DNA of 64,000 bases from contig JAPYXD010000555.1 in NCBI GenBank assembly GCA_030998225.1, positions 7,874,001 to 7,938,000 of the forward strand. Direction: 5' to 3'. The notes under the pieces are model-generated. The model saw only the letters and a list, made by a program, of their open reading frames with translations, was not told the DNA's origin and did no database searches. The stretch comes from Diplolepis rosae (taxonomy: Eukaryota; Arthropoda; Insecta; Hymenoptera; Diplolepididae). A program made the position numbers and the translations under genes. Below are positions 1 to 10,586 of this stretch, piece after piece (position 1 is the stretch's first letter; every line of letters begins with the position of its first letter).

Positions 1-751
1 AATCTTTTGATAACGGACCGAACTAATTTGTACTCCCAATATCACAAATTCTTCTACTCAGTATCTTATTTTGTATAGAAATGGCGTTGGAGGAACTGAA
101 AATAATGGAGTTTCTTTAATTGAAATATATTAACGGATGGCTGTAGATTTTAAATTAGTATTTAAAAATTATTAAGAAAATTTTAATGTCGGTAAAACAT
201 TAATTATTTTTTTTAATGTTTGGAACTAATTAGTCTACAGCCATCCGCTAATATGTCCTTCGTTATGTCCTAAGTATCAGCTAAAAACATTCATTAATGA
301 TGTGGAAAAATCTTGGGGGAAACTGATTTTATTAATTTAATTAGGTGTACTGATTGATTCGTGGCCTTAAAAGCGAATGCTTTTCATAATGTGCTTAGAT
401 GGTTTTAATTATTTCGATGGTCCCGAGCGCCTTTCACTTAACTCGCAAAAAAGTGAACAAACTGTCCTAACTGAAAATCTCCGTTCCATTTTGACTACTG
501 AAAATGTCAATTCCATTTTGACTTAACTGAAATGACTCATGATACTTTGTTGTAATTGTTTTTTTGTGGTTTTTTGAAATTTGTGATAAAAATGATAATG
601 AGACAAAGATCTATCTTACATGAGAGAGTGTAAAGAAGCAAATTTCGATTTTTCATTGAGAAAAGGGCATGTTCCCTTTTATTGTAATTGCAAATTATCA
701 TATTTGTTCCATTCTACTTTGTCTCAACTCGATTGACGAAGAATGTTCTTT
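1..751. other. Intergenic DNA with one small MITE
   Basis: No gene is visible. The only structure is a 128-bp inverted-repeat element at 127-254, whose 21-bp ends match at 20 of 21 positions and carry the core ACGGATGGCTGTAGA. Gene A's missing first exon (signal peptide) was looked for here and not found. Confidence 0.5.
127..254. repeat. Small MITE with 21-bp terminal inverted repeats
   Basis: The left end (127-147) and right end (234-254) are inverted repeats with a single mismatch, around an AT-rich core with no coding capacity. No target-site duplication could be fixed. The superfamily is unknown. Confidence 0.6.
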
Positions 752-1360
752 ATGTGCCTCTGGCGCGGAAACTCGTTTTCCGCTACAGTTGAGAGTAGCA
801 CAATGTTGTGTATTCCGCTACAGAGGAATGAAATGTGAAAATTGAACTGCGCATGCGCCTTTAGCTATACAGCGGAGCACAATCTTCTACTTATTCTTCT
901 TCTTTGTACAGCGTTAGCACCCTACTGACAAAGCCTTGTACGTTTGAACTGCACATGCTCTATTACAACACGCTACTACTACACAAGATCGATAAAATCA
1001 AAATGGCCGGGACTAGTCGCGAATTATCAAGTGTAATGGAAGAAAATGATAATAGATTTGATTCGAGTGTACGCATAAAAACTCATATACGCACCAAAGA
1101 CACATAAAATATAATACGTGCCAATGCACATATATCGGGAAATTACAAGACTCGCGACAATGCTCGCAGGACTGATCGCGCCTCGGCTTCGTCTCGGCTT
1201 TGTCTCGGCTTCTTCTCGGCTCTGCCTCAGCTACGCATCGGCTACACCTCGACTACGCGTCACCTACGCCTCAAATACGCCTTGGCTTCGATCTTTTGCG
1301 AGCATTGTCGCTCGTCGCGCAATAACCCTCATTGTGCGCCTAGGCACGTAATATACTATT
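752..1360 (+). mobile_element. 609-bp non-autonomous element, copy 1, with GC-rich minisatellite core
   Basis: The same element lies inverted at 8921-9540. Both copies start at ATGTGCCTC and end at AATATACTATT. The distal third (1113-1354) is an imperfect palindrome: GTGCC...GGCAC ends and CGACAATGCTCGCA against TGCGAGCATTGTCG flank a degenerate 11-12-bp repeat of the type CTCGGCTNNGC (about 1180-1290). Short ORFs across the minisatellite are by-products of the repeat. The family was not recognised. Confidence 0.7.
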
Positions 1361-1874
1361 GTCTTGTTTACGAAAAAAAGACAATCAGTGGATTTCGACA
1401 GACATTTTTTTCAAGTTTCAAAATACAGGTAATCAAAGGAAGGGATTTTAATCCAAATATTTTCAAAGGTACGTATAAATTCGTCATGAATGATTAGGAA
1501 ATAGCAATCAGGGTCATTTTTAAGTCCAACCTTTTGTCTATAAATGGGAAACATTTTTTCTACTTAACCCTTTCAGTGGTAAAGTGCAATCATGGCTTTA
1601 TACGAATAAAATAAATAAAATGAACAAAATAATACAAAATAAAATTATACAATAAATAATATTAATAATATAATTAATTATAATTATTAATTGATTAAAA
1701 AATAAAAAAATAAATTTTTTTCCAGATTGACTCAAAACAATTCCATTAAAATGAGTCGATAAACATTTTTAGATGGCTTTTCAAAAATTGAGTCTGAAAG
1801 AATAAAAAAATATAGCTTCAGTATAGACTTATAGATTAATGAACATAAAATTCTGCATTGATTTATTTTTACAG
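1361..1874. other. AT-rich intron or intergenic stretch upstream of gene A exon 2
   Basis: Very AT-rich DNA with short TAATA/AATAAA runs and no ORF of note. It ends in the polypyrimidine tract and AG acceptor at 1873-1874. It is probably part of gene A intron 1, since the first exon of this family encodes only the signal peptide and was not found here. Confidence 0.4.
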
Positions 1875-2194
1875 AATCCTTACCTCTGGAGAGAAAAATA
1901 CTTCATGGACAGGATATTGGTGATGACTCTATGAATTACCTGGTTTCTTTACATCATTTGGAAACGAATGTTTGTACTGGTGTTTTGATAAATAATGAAT
2001 ATATTATAACAGCAGCTCACTGTCTTGAAGAACTTATTTTTGCCGAGTATCCTGATTTTAATAATCATTTTGCTTTGGTTGGAGCTAATAATTTATATCG
2101 TGACGGAACCAAATATTTCTATATCTTTGTCCAAGCTCATCATCATTACAACCCCAGGCAAAGTCAACCTCTTCACGATATTGGAATTATAAAG
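1875..2194 (+). CDS. Gene A exon 2 (His57 and Asp102 exon)
   Basis: Acceptor TTTTTACAG before 1875, donor AAAG|GTAAAT after 2194. The exon is 320 nt, the same length as exon 2 of B1 and B2, and needs one upstream base to complete its first codon. It encodes the N-terminal beta-barrel: VSLHHLETNVCTGVLINN, then TAAHC with an intact histidine, and ends HDIGIIK with an intact aspartate. Confidence 0.85.
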
Positions 2195-5100
2195 GTAAAT
2201 CTTTCTGTGGAAGAATGGACGTTTTTGAATGTGGCGGGATTCGAGACCGGGTCTTTTGATTGCCGGTCGACTGCTCCCTTCGATAATGTAGGCAGTGGCA
2301 AACATTTTACTCTCAACCATCTAATTTGATATTATTACTATTATTATTTAACAATTCCGTTAACGTAGAAATTAATAGGTGATATACAGGCTTAACCCTT
2401 TTGCGTCTATGGATACGCGTCCCACAAGAAAAAATTCATGTCTTTCAAACAAAAAGAGTAATTAATTTCCAAAATTCAAATTTCAATATTTAAATTATTA
2501 TTTAGTATATAATTATAGTATAGTATATTTTATTTTCTGCAATGGAAGCGCGTTTTTCGCGCCATTATGGGACTGTTTGGTAACATTAGCAAATCGGGGA
2601 ATATTTGGGGTGGGGATTTTTAACGTAGTTCGACGGTAAAACTGACTCTACCAGAGCTTGCGCATGCGCAGTTCGTGATTTTTACCGTCCAAGTACGGTA
2701 AAAATCCCTACCCCAAAAGTTCCCCGATTTACTAATGTTATACCAAACATTCTCGGAATGACGCGAAAACGTCCTTCCCTTGCATAATAGTACATTATGC
2801 AACGCGGAGGCAAGCTTTGCCGTACTCGTCAGAGGACGCACTTGGTTTTAACGGTAGTTAGCAAATTCCCGCGCCCGATGAAATTTGGTAATTTTCACGC
2901 TCCTAAATCTCGGAGTCTACTACACTGAGGAAAAAATGCTATTGAATCAATAGCATTTCCTTCCAAAAGCATGTATATCACGGATTCAAATCAATATTCT
3001 ATAAAATTAGTAACATATTTTTTGTCTCTTGTAGTATATTTTTATGAATTAATAGCATACATGCTTTTGGAAAGAAATGCTTTTGATTCAATAGCATTTT
3101 TTTCTCAGTGTACACATATTAACTTTGTTTTTATTTTATTTTGTCAAGAATTGAGTGATGAACAACTTTGACCATGGGTTTTGTGTTTTTTCAATTACAG
3201 CGGCAAGGAGATAGAATTCTTCCCAGTGTTCAAAAATAGCATTTTTTAACAATTTTCCAGATCGGCTGTATTTCTCCCAAGTTTGTATTAAAAAATTTCC
3301 ATGGTTAAAGTTGTTCATCACTCAATTCTTGAGAAAATAAAAAAAAATCGAGTTAATGGGTGTAGTAGACTCCAAAATTCAAGGTCATGAAAATGAAAAA
3401 AATTTCATCAGGTGCGGGAAATTGCCAACTACCGTTAAGTTGCATACGACACTTTTTGCATGGGAAGGACGTTTTTCGCATCATTCCGAGAGTGTTTGGT
3501 ATAACATTAGTTAATCGGGGAACTTTTGGGGTAGGGATTTTTACCGTACTTGGACGGTAAAAATCATGAACAGCGCATGCGCAAGCGCTGGTAGAGTCAG
3601 TTTTACCGTCGAACTACGTTAAAAATCCCCACCCCAAATATTCCCCGATTTGCTAATGTTACCAAACAGTCCCGTAATGACGCGAAAAACGCGCTTCCGT
3701 TGCATAAAATAAAATATACTATACTATAATTATATACTAAATAATAATTTAAATATTGAAATTTGAATTTTGGAAATTAATTACTCTTTTTGTTTGAAAG
3801 ACATGAATTTTTTCATGTGGGACGCGTATCCATAGACGCAAAAGGGTTAAGCCTGTATATCACCTATTAATTTCTACGTTAACGGAATTGTTAAATAATA
3901 ATAGTAATAATATCAAATTAGATGGTTGAGAGTAAAATGTTTGCCACTGCCTACATTATCGAAGGGAGCAGTCGACCGGCAATCAAAAGACCAGGTCTCG
4001 AATGCAACTTAACGGTAGTTGGCAATTTCCCGCACCTGATGAAATTTTTTTCATTTTCATGACCTTAAATCTTGCAGTCTACTACACCCATTAACTCGAT
4101 TTTTTTTTTATTTTCTCAAGAATTGAGTGATGAACAACTTTAACCATGGAAATTTTTTAATACAAACTTGGGAGAAATACAGCCGATCTGGAAAATTGTT
4201 GAAAAATGCTATTTTTGAACACTGGGAAGAATTCTGTCTCCTTGCCGCTGTAATTGAAAAAACACAAAACCCATGGTCAAAGTTGTTCATCACTCAATTC
4301 TTGACAAAATAAAAAAAAATCAAGTTAATAGGTGTACACTGAGAAAAAAATGCTATTGAATCAAAAGCATTTCTTTCCAAAAGCATGTATGCTATTAATT
4401 CATAAAAATATACTACAAGAGACAAAAAATATGTTACTAATTTTATAGAATATTGATTTGAATCCGTGATATACATGCTTTTGGAAGGAAATGCTATTGA
4501 TTCAATAGCATTTTTTCCTCAGTGTAGTAGACTCCGAGATTTAGGAGCATGAAAATTACCAAATTTCATCGGGCGCGGGAATTTGCTAACTACCGTTAAA
4601 ACCAAGTGCGTCCTCTGACGAGTACGGCAAAGCTTGCCTCCGCGTTGCATAATGTACTATTATGCAAGGGAAGGACGTTTTCGCGTCATTTCGGGAGTGT
4701 TTGGTAATATTAGCAAATCGGGGAATATTTGGGGTGGGGATTTTTACCGTACTTGGACAGTAAAACTCATGAATAACGCATGCACAGGCGCTGGTAGAGT
4801 CAGTTTTACCGTCCAAGCACCGTAAAAATCCCCACCTTAAATATTCCCCGATTTGCTAATGTTACCAAACACTCCTGGAATGACGCAAAAATGTCCTTCT
4901 TAGTTCTCTTGCATAAAGTATGGTATGCTACTTAGAGATAGAGCTAAGCGCGTACTCGGCCTCGGACGATGTTTTTCGCACTCGCCTGCTCTGCGCGCTC
5001 CGCTACGGCTCATACGAAAAACATCGTCCGAGGCTGAGTACGGCAAAGCTTAGTTCCGCGTTACATAATGTATTATCATGAGCATAGAAAAGGTTCTAAA

Positions 5101-7152
5101 ATTACTCGTGTATTCTCTAACCCTTTTGCATATAACCACGAGTCTATTTCTTGAGATATTTCGATGTCTCAAGATAAAAAATTCACACTGTATAATAATG
5201 TTATTGTATATACAGGGTGTCTAATAAATATGGAAACCCCTGGATAACTTCGCAGGATCGAGTTTTCAAGAAAAGCTTTTCCTACAAAAGTTGTAGGAAA
5301 TGGATTAGGACCTTGAAATTGACTTTGACCGTGATCTTCAAGGTCTTTTGAAGGTGAACTCCGAAAATTTAAATGGGAACCACTGTTTTTGATCTCGGAT
5401 TCAGAAATAGTGGAAATTTTTACGTCCAGAGACATGGCTATGCATGAGGTCAGAATCCGAGGTAAAAAACAGTGGTTCTCATTTAAATTTTCCGAGTTGA
5501 CCTTAAAAGAACCTTGAAGATCACGTTCAAGGACAATTTCAAGGTCTTCATCCGATGCTTTGCTTCATTTCCTACAACTCTTGCAGGAAAAACTTTTCAT
5601 GAAAACTCGATCCTGCGAAGTTATCCAGGGGTTGCCATATTTGTTAGGCACCCTGCATATATTTTTTTATGTTCACAGAAAAAATCTTGCTTTTGTTTTC
5701 TTTGACTGTTGCTATACTTTCAGATACAGTCAATAATCGTTTATTGCAAGGGGAACGCTTGGGCCTTGCAATAACTGAGTCTTGACTGTATCTCATAATA
5801 GAAAAGAGTAGAAAAGAATTAAGACTAGGGTACGCTTTTGTATACCGAATATAATTTTTGTAGTTCAATGCTCTGATAAAAGTTTAAATTTTAAACTAAA
5901 CAATTTTTGTAGTTGATGGTACCGATTGACTCAAGACTTCATACAAATATTGTGGCATTGTCAAATTTGGATCCTGTAGGGTATCAAATAGGTTTAGTAG
6001 GAAGTTGGTCATCACGTCCAACCCTTGCGTACCACTGTAATTATATTGGATTCGTATGTTTTTTAAGATACATCAGAGCTACTATAAATCGCATAAAAAG
6101 TTATAAGTGTATGCGTATAATAAAGGAGAATATGATTCAAGTAGATGATAGTATGCTTTGCGTTATACCTGATAAAGATTATCCCGATGCTGCTTTTGTG
6201 AGTATGGCTTATTTATATAGATTTACAAAAAATATACATTTTATAATGCAACATTTCAAACACGGGGGAAAGAAATTACCTATATTTTTCCATTTATGCA
6301 TTCTTATATAAAAAATAGTGTCTAGCATTTATATCAATTTTTATGTATATGTTTTTCAATCTCATCATCAATGAGAAAGTTTTCCAGTTTTCATTTTATG
6401 TGAAATTTAATTGGCTTTTTGTTATAGAAATGTGAAAAAAATAATTAAAAAATTAAAGATAATAAATATTGATAACGTGCGATTTTTCGGCACATATAAA
6501 TAATACTATAATAATAAATATTTTCATAAATATTTTCTGAGGCATGTATTCCAAATAATTTTACCATTCAATGTTAAAGAAATTAAAACCTCCCCTGCAG
6601 AAATTTTTTCGTGGCCCAGATCAGACTCAGTAATGGCTAAGCATAAAAACCTCGAGCCTGATCTGGGCCTAATCTGTCAGACTGATTATCGCAACGCTAG
6701 CCGGGCCCTCATTTGGTTTGGGATTTTATTCTAGACCAAAGCAATATCAAGTAATTTCTCTAATATGCGAAATATTCCGTATGGAAATCATTGTATCGCA
6801 TATATAAATGTATACAGTTCTGAGTTTATGATGAAAAAGCAAAAAAGAAATATTTATATTTAATGTATCTGAATGAATTATACATACACACATAGAAAGA
6901 ATATGAAATTCTATTATATTTTATCTCTTCTTCTAGGAACAATCAGACGCTGGAACACCAATTATTAATGTGCTAAAAACTACAATTCTGGGTATTCTTG
7001 CTTTCGTGCCACAGAATAGAACGGAAGCTGTTATTTTTATTAAAATTAATGAATATCAAGAATGGATTGACAAAGTGATGTTGGATAAAAATTGGGATGC
7101 ACCGATGCGTAGAACATCTCAGTGGCATCCACGTTTCGAAGAATTAGCATAA
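1875..7152 (+). CDS. Gene A: secreted serine protease homologue (S1 family), 5'-incomplete, Ser195 replaced by Ala
   Basis: Three exons are visible: 1875-2194, 5913-6197 and 6937-7152. Exon phases match genes B1 and B2, with a split codon at the start of exon 2 and phase 0 afterwards, which supports the model. The trypsin fold is recognisable from TAAHC (His57), HDIGII (Asp102) and SDAGTP at the active-site serine, where Ala replaces Ser195. RKILHG at the start resembles an activation cleavage site. Cys191 and Cys220 are absent. With Ala at 195 it cannot work as a classical serine protease, so a binding or regulatory role is likely, as in other serine protease homologues. The signal-peptide exon was not found. 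Intron 2 (3.7 kb) holds a foldback cluster. Confidence 0.85.
2242..2330 (-). repeat. tRNA-derived SINE fragment
   Basis: Read on the minus strand it contains AGCAGTCGACCGGCAATC followed by a B-box-like GGTCTCGAATCC, matching the tRNA-like head at 15064-15135. A rearranged inverted copy lies at 3940-4005. No A box or intact tRNA fold survives, so it is a SINE remnant. Confidence 0.55.
2933..3110. mobile_element. 178-bp MITE with CACTGAG ends, TA target duplication
   Basis: The ends are CACTGAGGAAAAAATGCTAT and its inverse ...TTTTTTTCTCAGTG, flanked by TA at 2931-2932 and 3111-3112. An inverted copy is at 4337-4524. The TA duplication suggests a Tc1/mariner-type MITE. Confidence 0.7.
4337..4524. 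mobile_element. MITE with CACTGAG ends, second copy
   Basis: Inverted copy of the element at 2933-3110, carried within segment B' of the foldback cluster and flanked by TA at 4335-4336 and 4525-4526. The short ORFs it gives on both strands are not genes. Confidence 0.7.
4949..5050. repeat. Hairpin element with GC-rich loop
   Basis: The arms TCGGACGATGTTTTTCG and CGAAAAACATCGTCCGA (about 4970-5030) are near-perfect inverse repeats around a GC-rich loop. A related copy is at 35615-35725. Both sit beside the junction motif ATAATGTA-TAT. Confidence 0.6.
5213..5655. mobile_element. 443-bp MITE with CAGGGTG ends
   Basis: The terminal inverted repeats begin CAGGGTGTCTAATAAATATG on the left and CAGGGTGCCTAACAAATATG on the right (inverse). 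Inverted homology continues almost to the centre, including GGATAACTTCGCAGGATCGA. The left flank is TA; the right flank has drifted. Most likely a Tc1/mariner-type non-autonomous element. Confidence 0.7.
5721..5793. repeat. Small hairpin element
   Basis: AGATACAGTCAATAA...TTATTGCAAGG is followed by its imperfect inverse CCTTGCAATAACTGAGTCTTGACTGTATCT. About 30-bp arms with a short loop and no coding capacity. Confidence 0.5.
5913..6197 (+). CDS. Gene A exon 3
   Basis: Acceptor TTTTTGTAG before 5913 and donor GTGAGT after 6197, giving 285 nt in phase 0. It begins LMVPIDSRLH and contains GLVGSWSS at the place of the usual GWG motif. A Cys pair (KCMRII and SMLCVI) fits the C168-C182 bridge. The reading frame stays open past the donor, so a read-through ORF looks longer than the exon. 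Confidence 0.8.
6198..6936 (+). other. Gene A intron 3, contains the tandem-duplication breakpoint
   Basis: A hairpin around TGGCCCAGATCAGA (6613-6668) is the only element seen. From about 6815 (CAGTTCTGAGTTTATGATG) to the end of the gene, the sequence is repeated from about 32659, so this intron holds the 5' breakpoint of the large tandem duplication. Confidence 0.7.
6937..7152 (+). CDS. Gene A exon 4 (active-site serine region, Ser195Ala)
   Basis: Acceptor TTCTTCTAG before 6937; TAA at 7150-7152. It begins EQSDAGTPIIN: Asp194 is kept, Ala replaces Ser195 and Thr replaces Gly197. It ends with a helix resembling the S1 C-terminal helix (EWIDKV) plus a tail of about 25 residues. A damaged copy is at 32780-32995. 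Confidence 0.85.
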   Translation, partial: EQSDAGTPIINVLKTTILGILAFVPQNRTEAVIFIKINEYQEWIDKVMLDKNWDAPMRRTSQWHPRFEELA

Positions 7153-7362
7153 ATATCCTTCGAAATTTTTATATGGAGCATCTGTAGCTATCTACAACAT
7201 AGTTCCATGAAACTTTAATTTCTTAGTGGTTAAATATATTATCATACAATAGCTACACATTTAATGTTATTAACTTAAAAAAATACGCGTTTCAAATATT
7301 TTTAACTTTAAATAAAACCTTCAGTTTTCAGTTTAAAACATGCTAGACAAATTTACTGAAAT

Positions 7363-7775
7363 AATTAAAAATTTCAAGAATTCCAAACTAATCGAATCCT
7401 CAAAACACAAAAAACACAAGCAAATTTGGACCAAAATCACCACTAGAAGAAAACCTTGAGAAAACAAACAAAAAAGGAGGAAAGAAAAAAGAAGGCAACC
7501 TTCCAAAACCCCTTCCTTCTTTTTCTTTCTTTCGTCCTCTTTTGTTTTTATTACCCACCACCATTTACATAAATAAAATTTAAGCTATCGCTCACTTTTC
7601 GGTGCACTTACAGCACCCTCTTCAAAGCTGTAACACTACAGAAAATAAAAATATTTAATAATCGTTGCATCTCCTATCACCCTCCATGGGGACGCAGATC
7701 CTTCTCCATAGAACGCCAACAGGAAACTGCAGCATGACCCTGTGCATCCCTCCCTCCTAAGCACTTTTTTCTCTT
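7363..7775. mobile_element. 413-bp retroposon-like insertion with 11-bp target duplication
   Basis: TTTACTGAAAT occurs at 7352-7362 and again at 7776-7786. The paralogous site in unit 2 (around 34505) has the sequence once, uninterrupted, so the insert is defined on both sides. It contains an A/G-rich and T/C-rich mirror segment (about 7455-7555) and no ORF. The long target duplication suggests LINE-machinery retroposition, but no tRNA, 7SL or 5S similarity was recognised. Confidence 0.75.
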
Positions 7776-7798
7776 TTTACTGAAATGAAAGATTCATC

Positions 7799-8276
7799 TA
7801 CGAGTGTGGTACCCGACCTAACAAAGAAAACCCAAAAAATTTGGGAAAAAATGTTTATAGCGAGAACCATCGAGCTCCTTGAAATAGCCATAATCGCAGA
7901 CTTCCACCTCTTCATTACTGATAAATCTTTGTCTACCGAGCTATTTTTTCAAGTTTGGGAAGAGAAAATAATCCGAGGGGGCTAAATCTGGCAAATAGCA
8001 TACGTGGACAAGCACTTTCTTCTTGCCAGCAGATGAAACTGTCTTCGCCTTTCGAGCCGATTCTCCCCTTTTAGTCTATTGTTTTGACTTTTCTTAGTGT
8101 CAGATTCGAAGTGATGGACCCACGTTTAATCCATAGTTATGAATCGACGCAAAAATTCGACTTTATTGTTGTGAAACATCGCTAAATACTCGATTGAAAC
8201 ATCCTCACGAAGCAGCTTTTGTTCCATTGTGAGCTAACGCTGCACCCATCTTGCTCACAGCTTTCTTATATCTAAA
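7799..8276 (-). pseudogene. mariner remnant, 3' part (unit 1)
   Basis: It starts at a terminal repeat of the type TACGAGNGTNGT and encodes, on the minus strand and with many breaks, mariner transposase pieces including FITMDETWVHH-like residues (about 8100-8150) and a zone before it matching KMGAA-AHNGTK. The transposase is interrupted at 8277 by the 11-kb composite element; its N-terminal remainder is at 19280-19372. The unit 2 copy is at 34529-36240. Confidence 0.7.
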
Positions 8277-8920
8277 GGACCCCGCATCAAATGTACAGAA
8301 AATGGCCTTATGATAAAAAATTGTAAACAAATTTTTTTCTTGTATTTTCGAATCTGCAAACTAAAAATTCGAAAGAAAAATGTCAGAAAGATGGACAGTT
8401 TTTAGACAAACACTTGTCAAACTTTCGATTTTTACATGTATTTTAATGGAAAAATGTTTTTTTTCCTCGAAAACTCTATGATAGATTTGACTAAAACTTT
8501 TATATTTTGACGATCAGGCATACCGAATCAAAAGATTCATACCAACGGACTAGAAAGATTAACGATTCTGTAGGTATACGCCATGTTTTTGGGGGTGTTT
8601 TCGTACCGCTAAGATATGAAATAAACGACTTTCAAATAAGTACAAGGTTGTTTTGTTATCCCTGAAACATTGAATCCGCAATATGTACATGTCTTAATAA
8701 CTAAAATCACTCAAAGTTTTCTGATTAATCTGTGAGGATATTGGAAATCATATTAAAATAAGTAGAGATTTTTTAGACGACAAGGATATGTCTGAATATT
8801 TTTTGAACTTTTTATTTTTATTTATTTTTTTTAATCATCCCTTAATTAGAGAAGCGGATAAGTTAACATTTCGTAAGGAATAAATCTTCAAATATTTTTT
8901 GTATTAAGAATCAGGTGAAC

Positions 8921-9540
8921 AATAGTATATTGTGTGCCTAGACACACAATGAGGGTGATTGCGTGACGAGCGACAATGTTCGCAGGAGATCGAAGCCAAG
9001 GCGTAGTCGAGGCGTAGGTGAGGCATAGTCGAGGTGTAGCCGAGACGTAGCTGAGGCAAAGCCGAGACGAATCCGAGGCGCGATCAGTCCTGCGAGCATT
9101 GTCGCGAGTCTCGCAATGTCCCGAATTGTGTGCATTGGCACATATTCTATTTTATGTGACTGTGGTGCAGATACGAGTTTTTATGCGTACATTGGAATCT
9201 AATCTAGTACTTATTGTAGTTGTTTGCTGCGCTAGTTGTACGAAGCGGGCGCAAATTGGCGACTAGTCCCGGCCATTTTGATTTTATCAGTCTTGTGTAG
9301 TAGTCAGTGCTAACGCTGTACGAAGAAGTGAGAAGAAGAAGAATAAGAAATAGATTGCGTTCCGCTGTACGAAGAAGAAGTGAGAAGAAGAAGAATAAGA
9401 AATAGATTGCGTTCCGCTGTAAGACTATAATGCGCATACGCAGTTCAATTTCTACATTGTATTCCTCTGTAACGGAATATACAACATTGCTTTACTCTCA
9501 GCTGTAACAGAAAAACGAGTTTCCGCGGCTGAGGCACATA
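8921..9540 (-). mobile_element. Non-autonomous element with minisatellite core, copy 2
   Basis: Inverted copy of 752-1360 with the same boundaries. The paralogous arm at 17640-17660 lacks it, reading straight from TAAAGTTATTTT into the sequence beyond. The degenerate CTCGGCT-type repeats are at about 9000-9085. Near the other end a direct duplication (GAAGAAG... GTTCCGCTGTA, 9310-9421) is present. Confidence 0.75.
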
Positions 9541-9759
9541 AAATAACTTTAAAACATATACAGGAAGCGTCTTTTAGCAGAATTTGCATTAGAAATTATT
9601 GTCAGGGTAGTTTAATCATCCCTAAGGGAAATCGATACTTATTAATAACCTGAATTTGAAATCTCATAGTACCTTTATATACAATGATAATGAGCATAAG
9701 TTTTCTTGACATTTCATGATCAAATGAAAACTTAATATTGAAATTAGTATTTACATGAT

Positions 9760-10000
9760 TTGTAACATATTTACATTATATATAAAGTTGTAGATCAGAG
9801 TTAAATCTACATCTATTGGTATCTCGGGCCCATTATTCGGATTTTGCTGCATTGGTCTCGCAGCAGCGTCTAACACCGAATTTAGTAGCAGGATGGAAGG
9901 ATACCGAACATTTTGTTCGTGCCTTGCGTAGCCGAAAAACCACAAAACACTCGCAACATGTGCGCACGTACCAAGAGTCCTGCACTGAAAAAAAAAATTC
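9760..10000 (-). pseudogene. C-terminal transposase fragment with SWIM-like zinc motif
   Basis: The minus-strand frame reads CRTLGTCAHVASVLWFFGYA then a segment with YPS-LLNSVLDAAARP. The C-x-H spacing and GTCAHVASVLW pattern resemble the C-terminal SWIM-like motif seen in some insect transposase-like proteins. There is no start or upstream domain. The superfamily assignment is inference. Confidence 0.5.
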
Positions 10001-10028
10001 GACGATACAGACATAATTGTGGTTCCTT

Positions 10029-10586
10029 CCCTAGCGGACCCGTGTGAGAGAACGGTCATAGAATACTCTGACCGTTCTCTGACTGTTCTATGACCATTCT
10101 ATGACCTCGCATTATTACGGCTAAGATCGGTAAAAAAGACATTAAAAGCTTTGCAATTATGATTCTGTGGCGAAATTTGGATTAGAAGGTGAAGCAATAA
10201 ATACAATTATCTTATTTTTCAGCGATAAAAACGAGAAAAACATAATACCTGTCATTGAAGGCAGTGCAGTGGTTCACAATTGGCGGAACTTCTCCACACT
10301 GAAGTTTTACTATTGGTGGAGACGTTCCGTAAATGGTGAACCACTGCACTGCCTTCAATGACAGGTGCATGATGTATTCCTAGTTTTTATCGCTGAAAAA
10401 TAAGATCATTGTATTTATTGCTTCACCTTCTGATCCAAATTTCGCCACAGAATCATAATTGCAAAGCATTTAATCTCTTTTTTACCGTTCTTAGCCGTAA
10501 TAATGCGAGGTCATAGAACGGTCATAGAACAGTCAGAGAACGGTCAGAGTATTCTATGACCATTCTCTCACACGGGTCCGCTAGGG
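10029..10586. mobile_element. 558-bp foldback element with CCCTAGCGG ends
   Basis: The ends CCCTAGCGGACCCGTGTGAG and their inverse frame a nearly complete palindrome. Arms of about 250 bp include GGTCATAGAA repeats and CACTGCACTGCCTTCAATGA. The CCCTAG start recalls piggyBac-type ends, but the expected TTAA duplication is not clear, so the class is uncertain. Confidence 0.7.

Larger units (their letters stand above)
2230..4905. repeat. Nested foldback cluster, order A-B-A'-B'
   Basis: Segment A (about 2240-2770) is the inverse of A' (about 3457-4005). Segment B (about 2770-3425) is the inverse of B' (about 4020-4680). The order is therefore A, B, inverted A, inverted B, not a simple hairpin. 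B itself contains a hairpin (about 3140-3340 around CCATGG) and a TA-flanked MITE. The arms carry repeated motifs such as TTTTTACCGT...ACGGTAAAA and CGGGGAA-TTTGGGGT. The same family recurs at 35750-35960. Confidence 0.75.
2195..5912 (+). other. Gene A intron 2, filled with foldback elements
   Basis: It runs from GTAAAT at 2195 to TTTTTGTAG at 5912. Nothing in it looks like coding sequence. It holds the A-B-A'-B' foldback cluster (2230-4905), a hairpin at 4949-5050, a TA-flanked MITE at 5213-5655 and a small hairpin at 5721-5793. Confidence 0.75.

Noticed and set aside
1118..1351. 77-residue repetitive ORF and its inverse counterpart at 8938-9141
   Set aside because: Translation of the degenerate minisatellite in a MITE.
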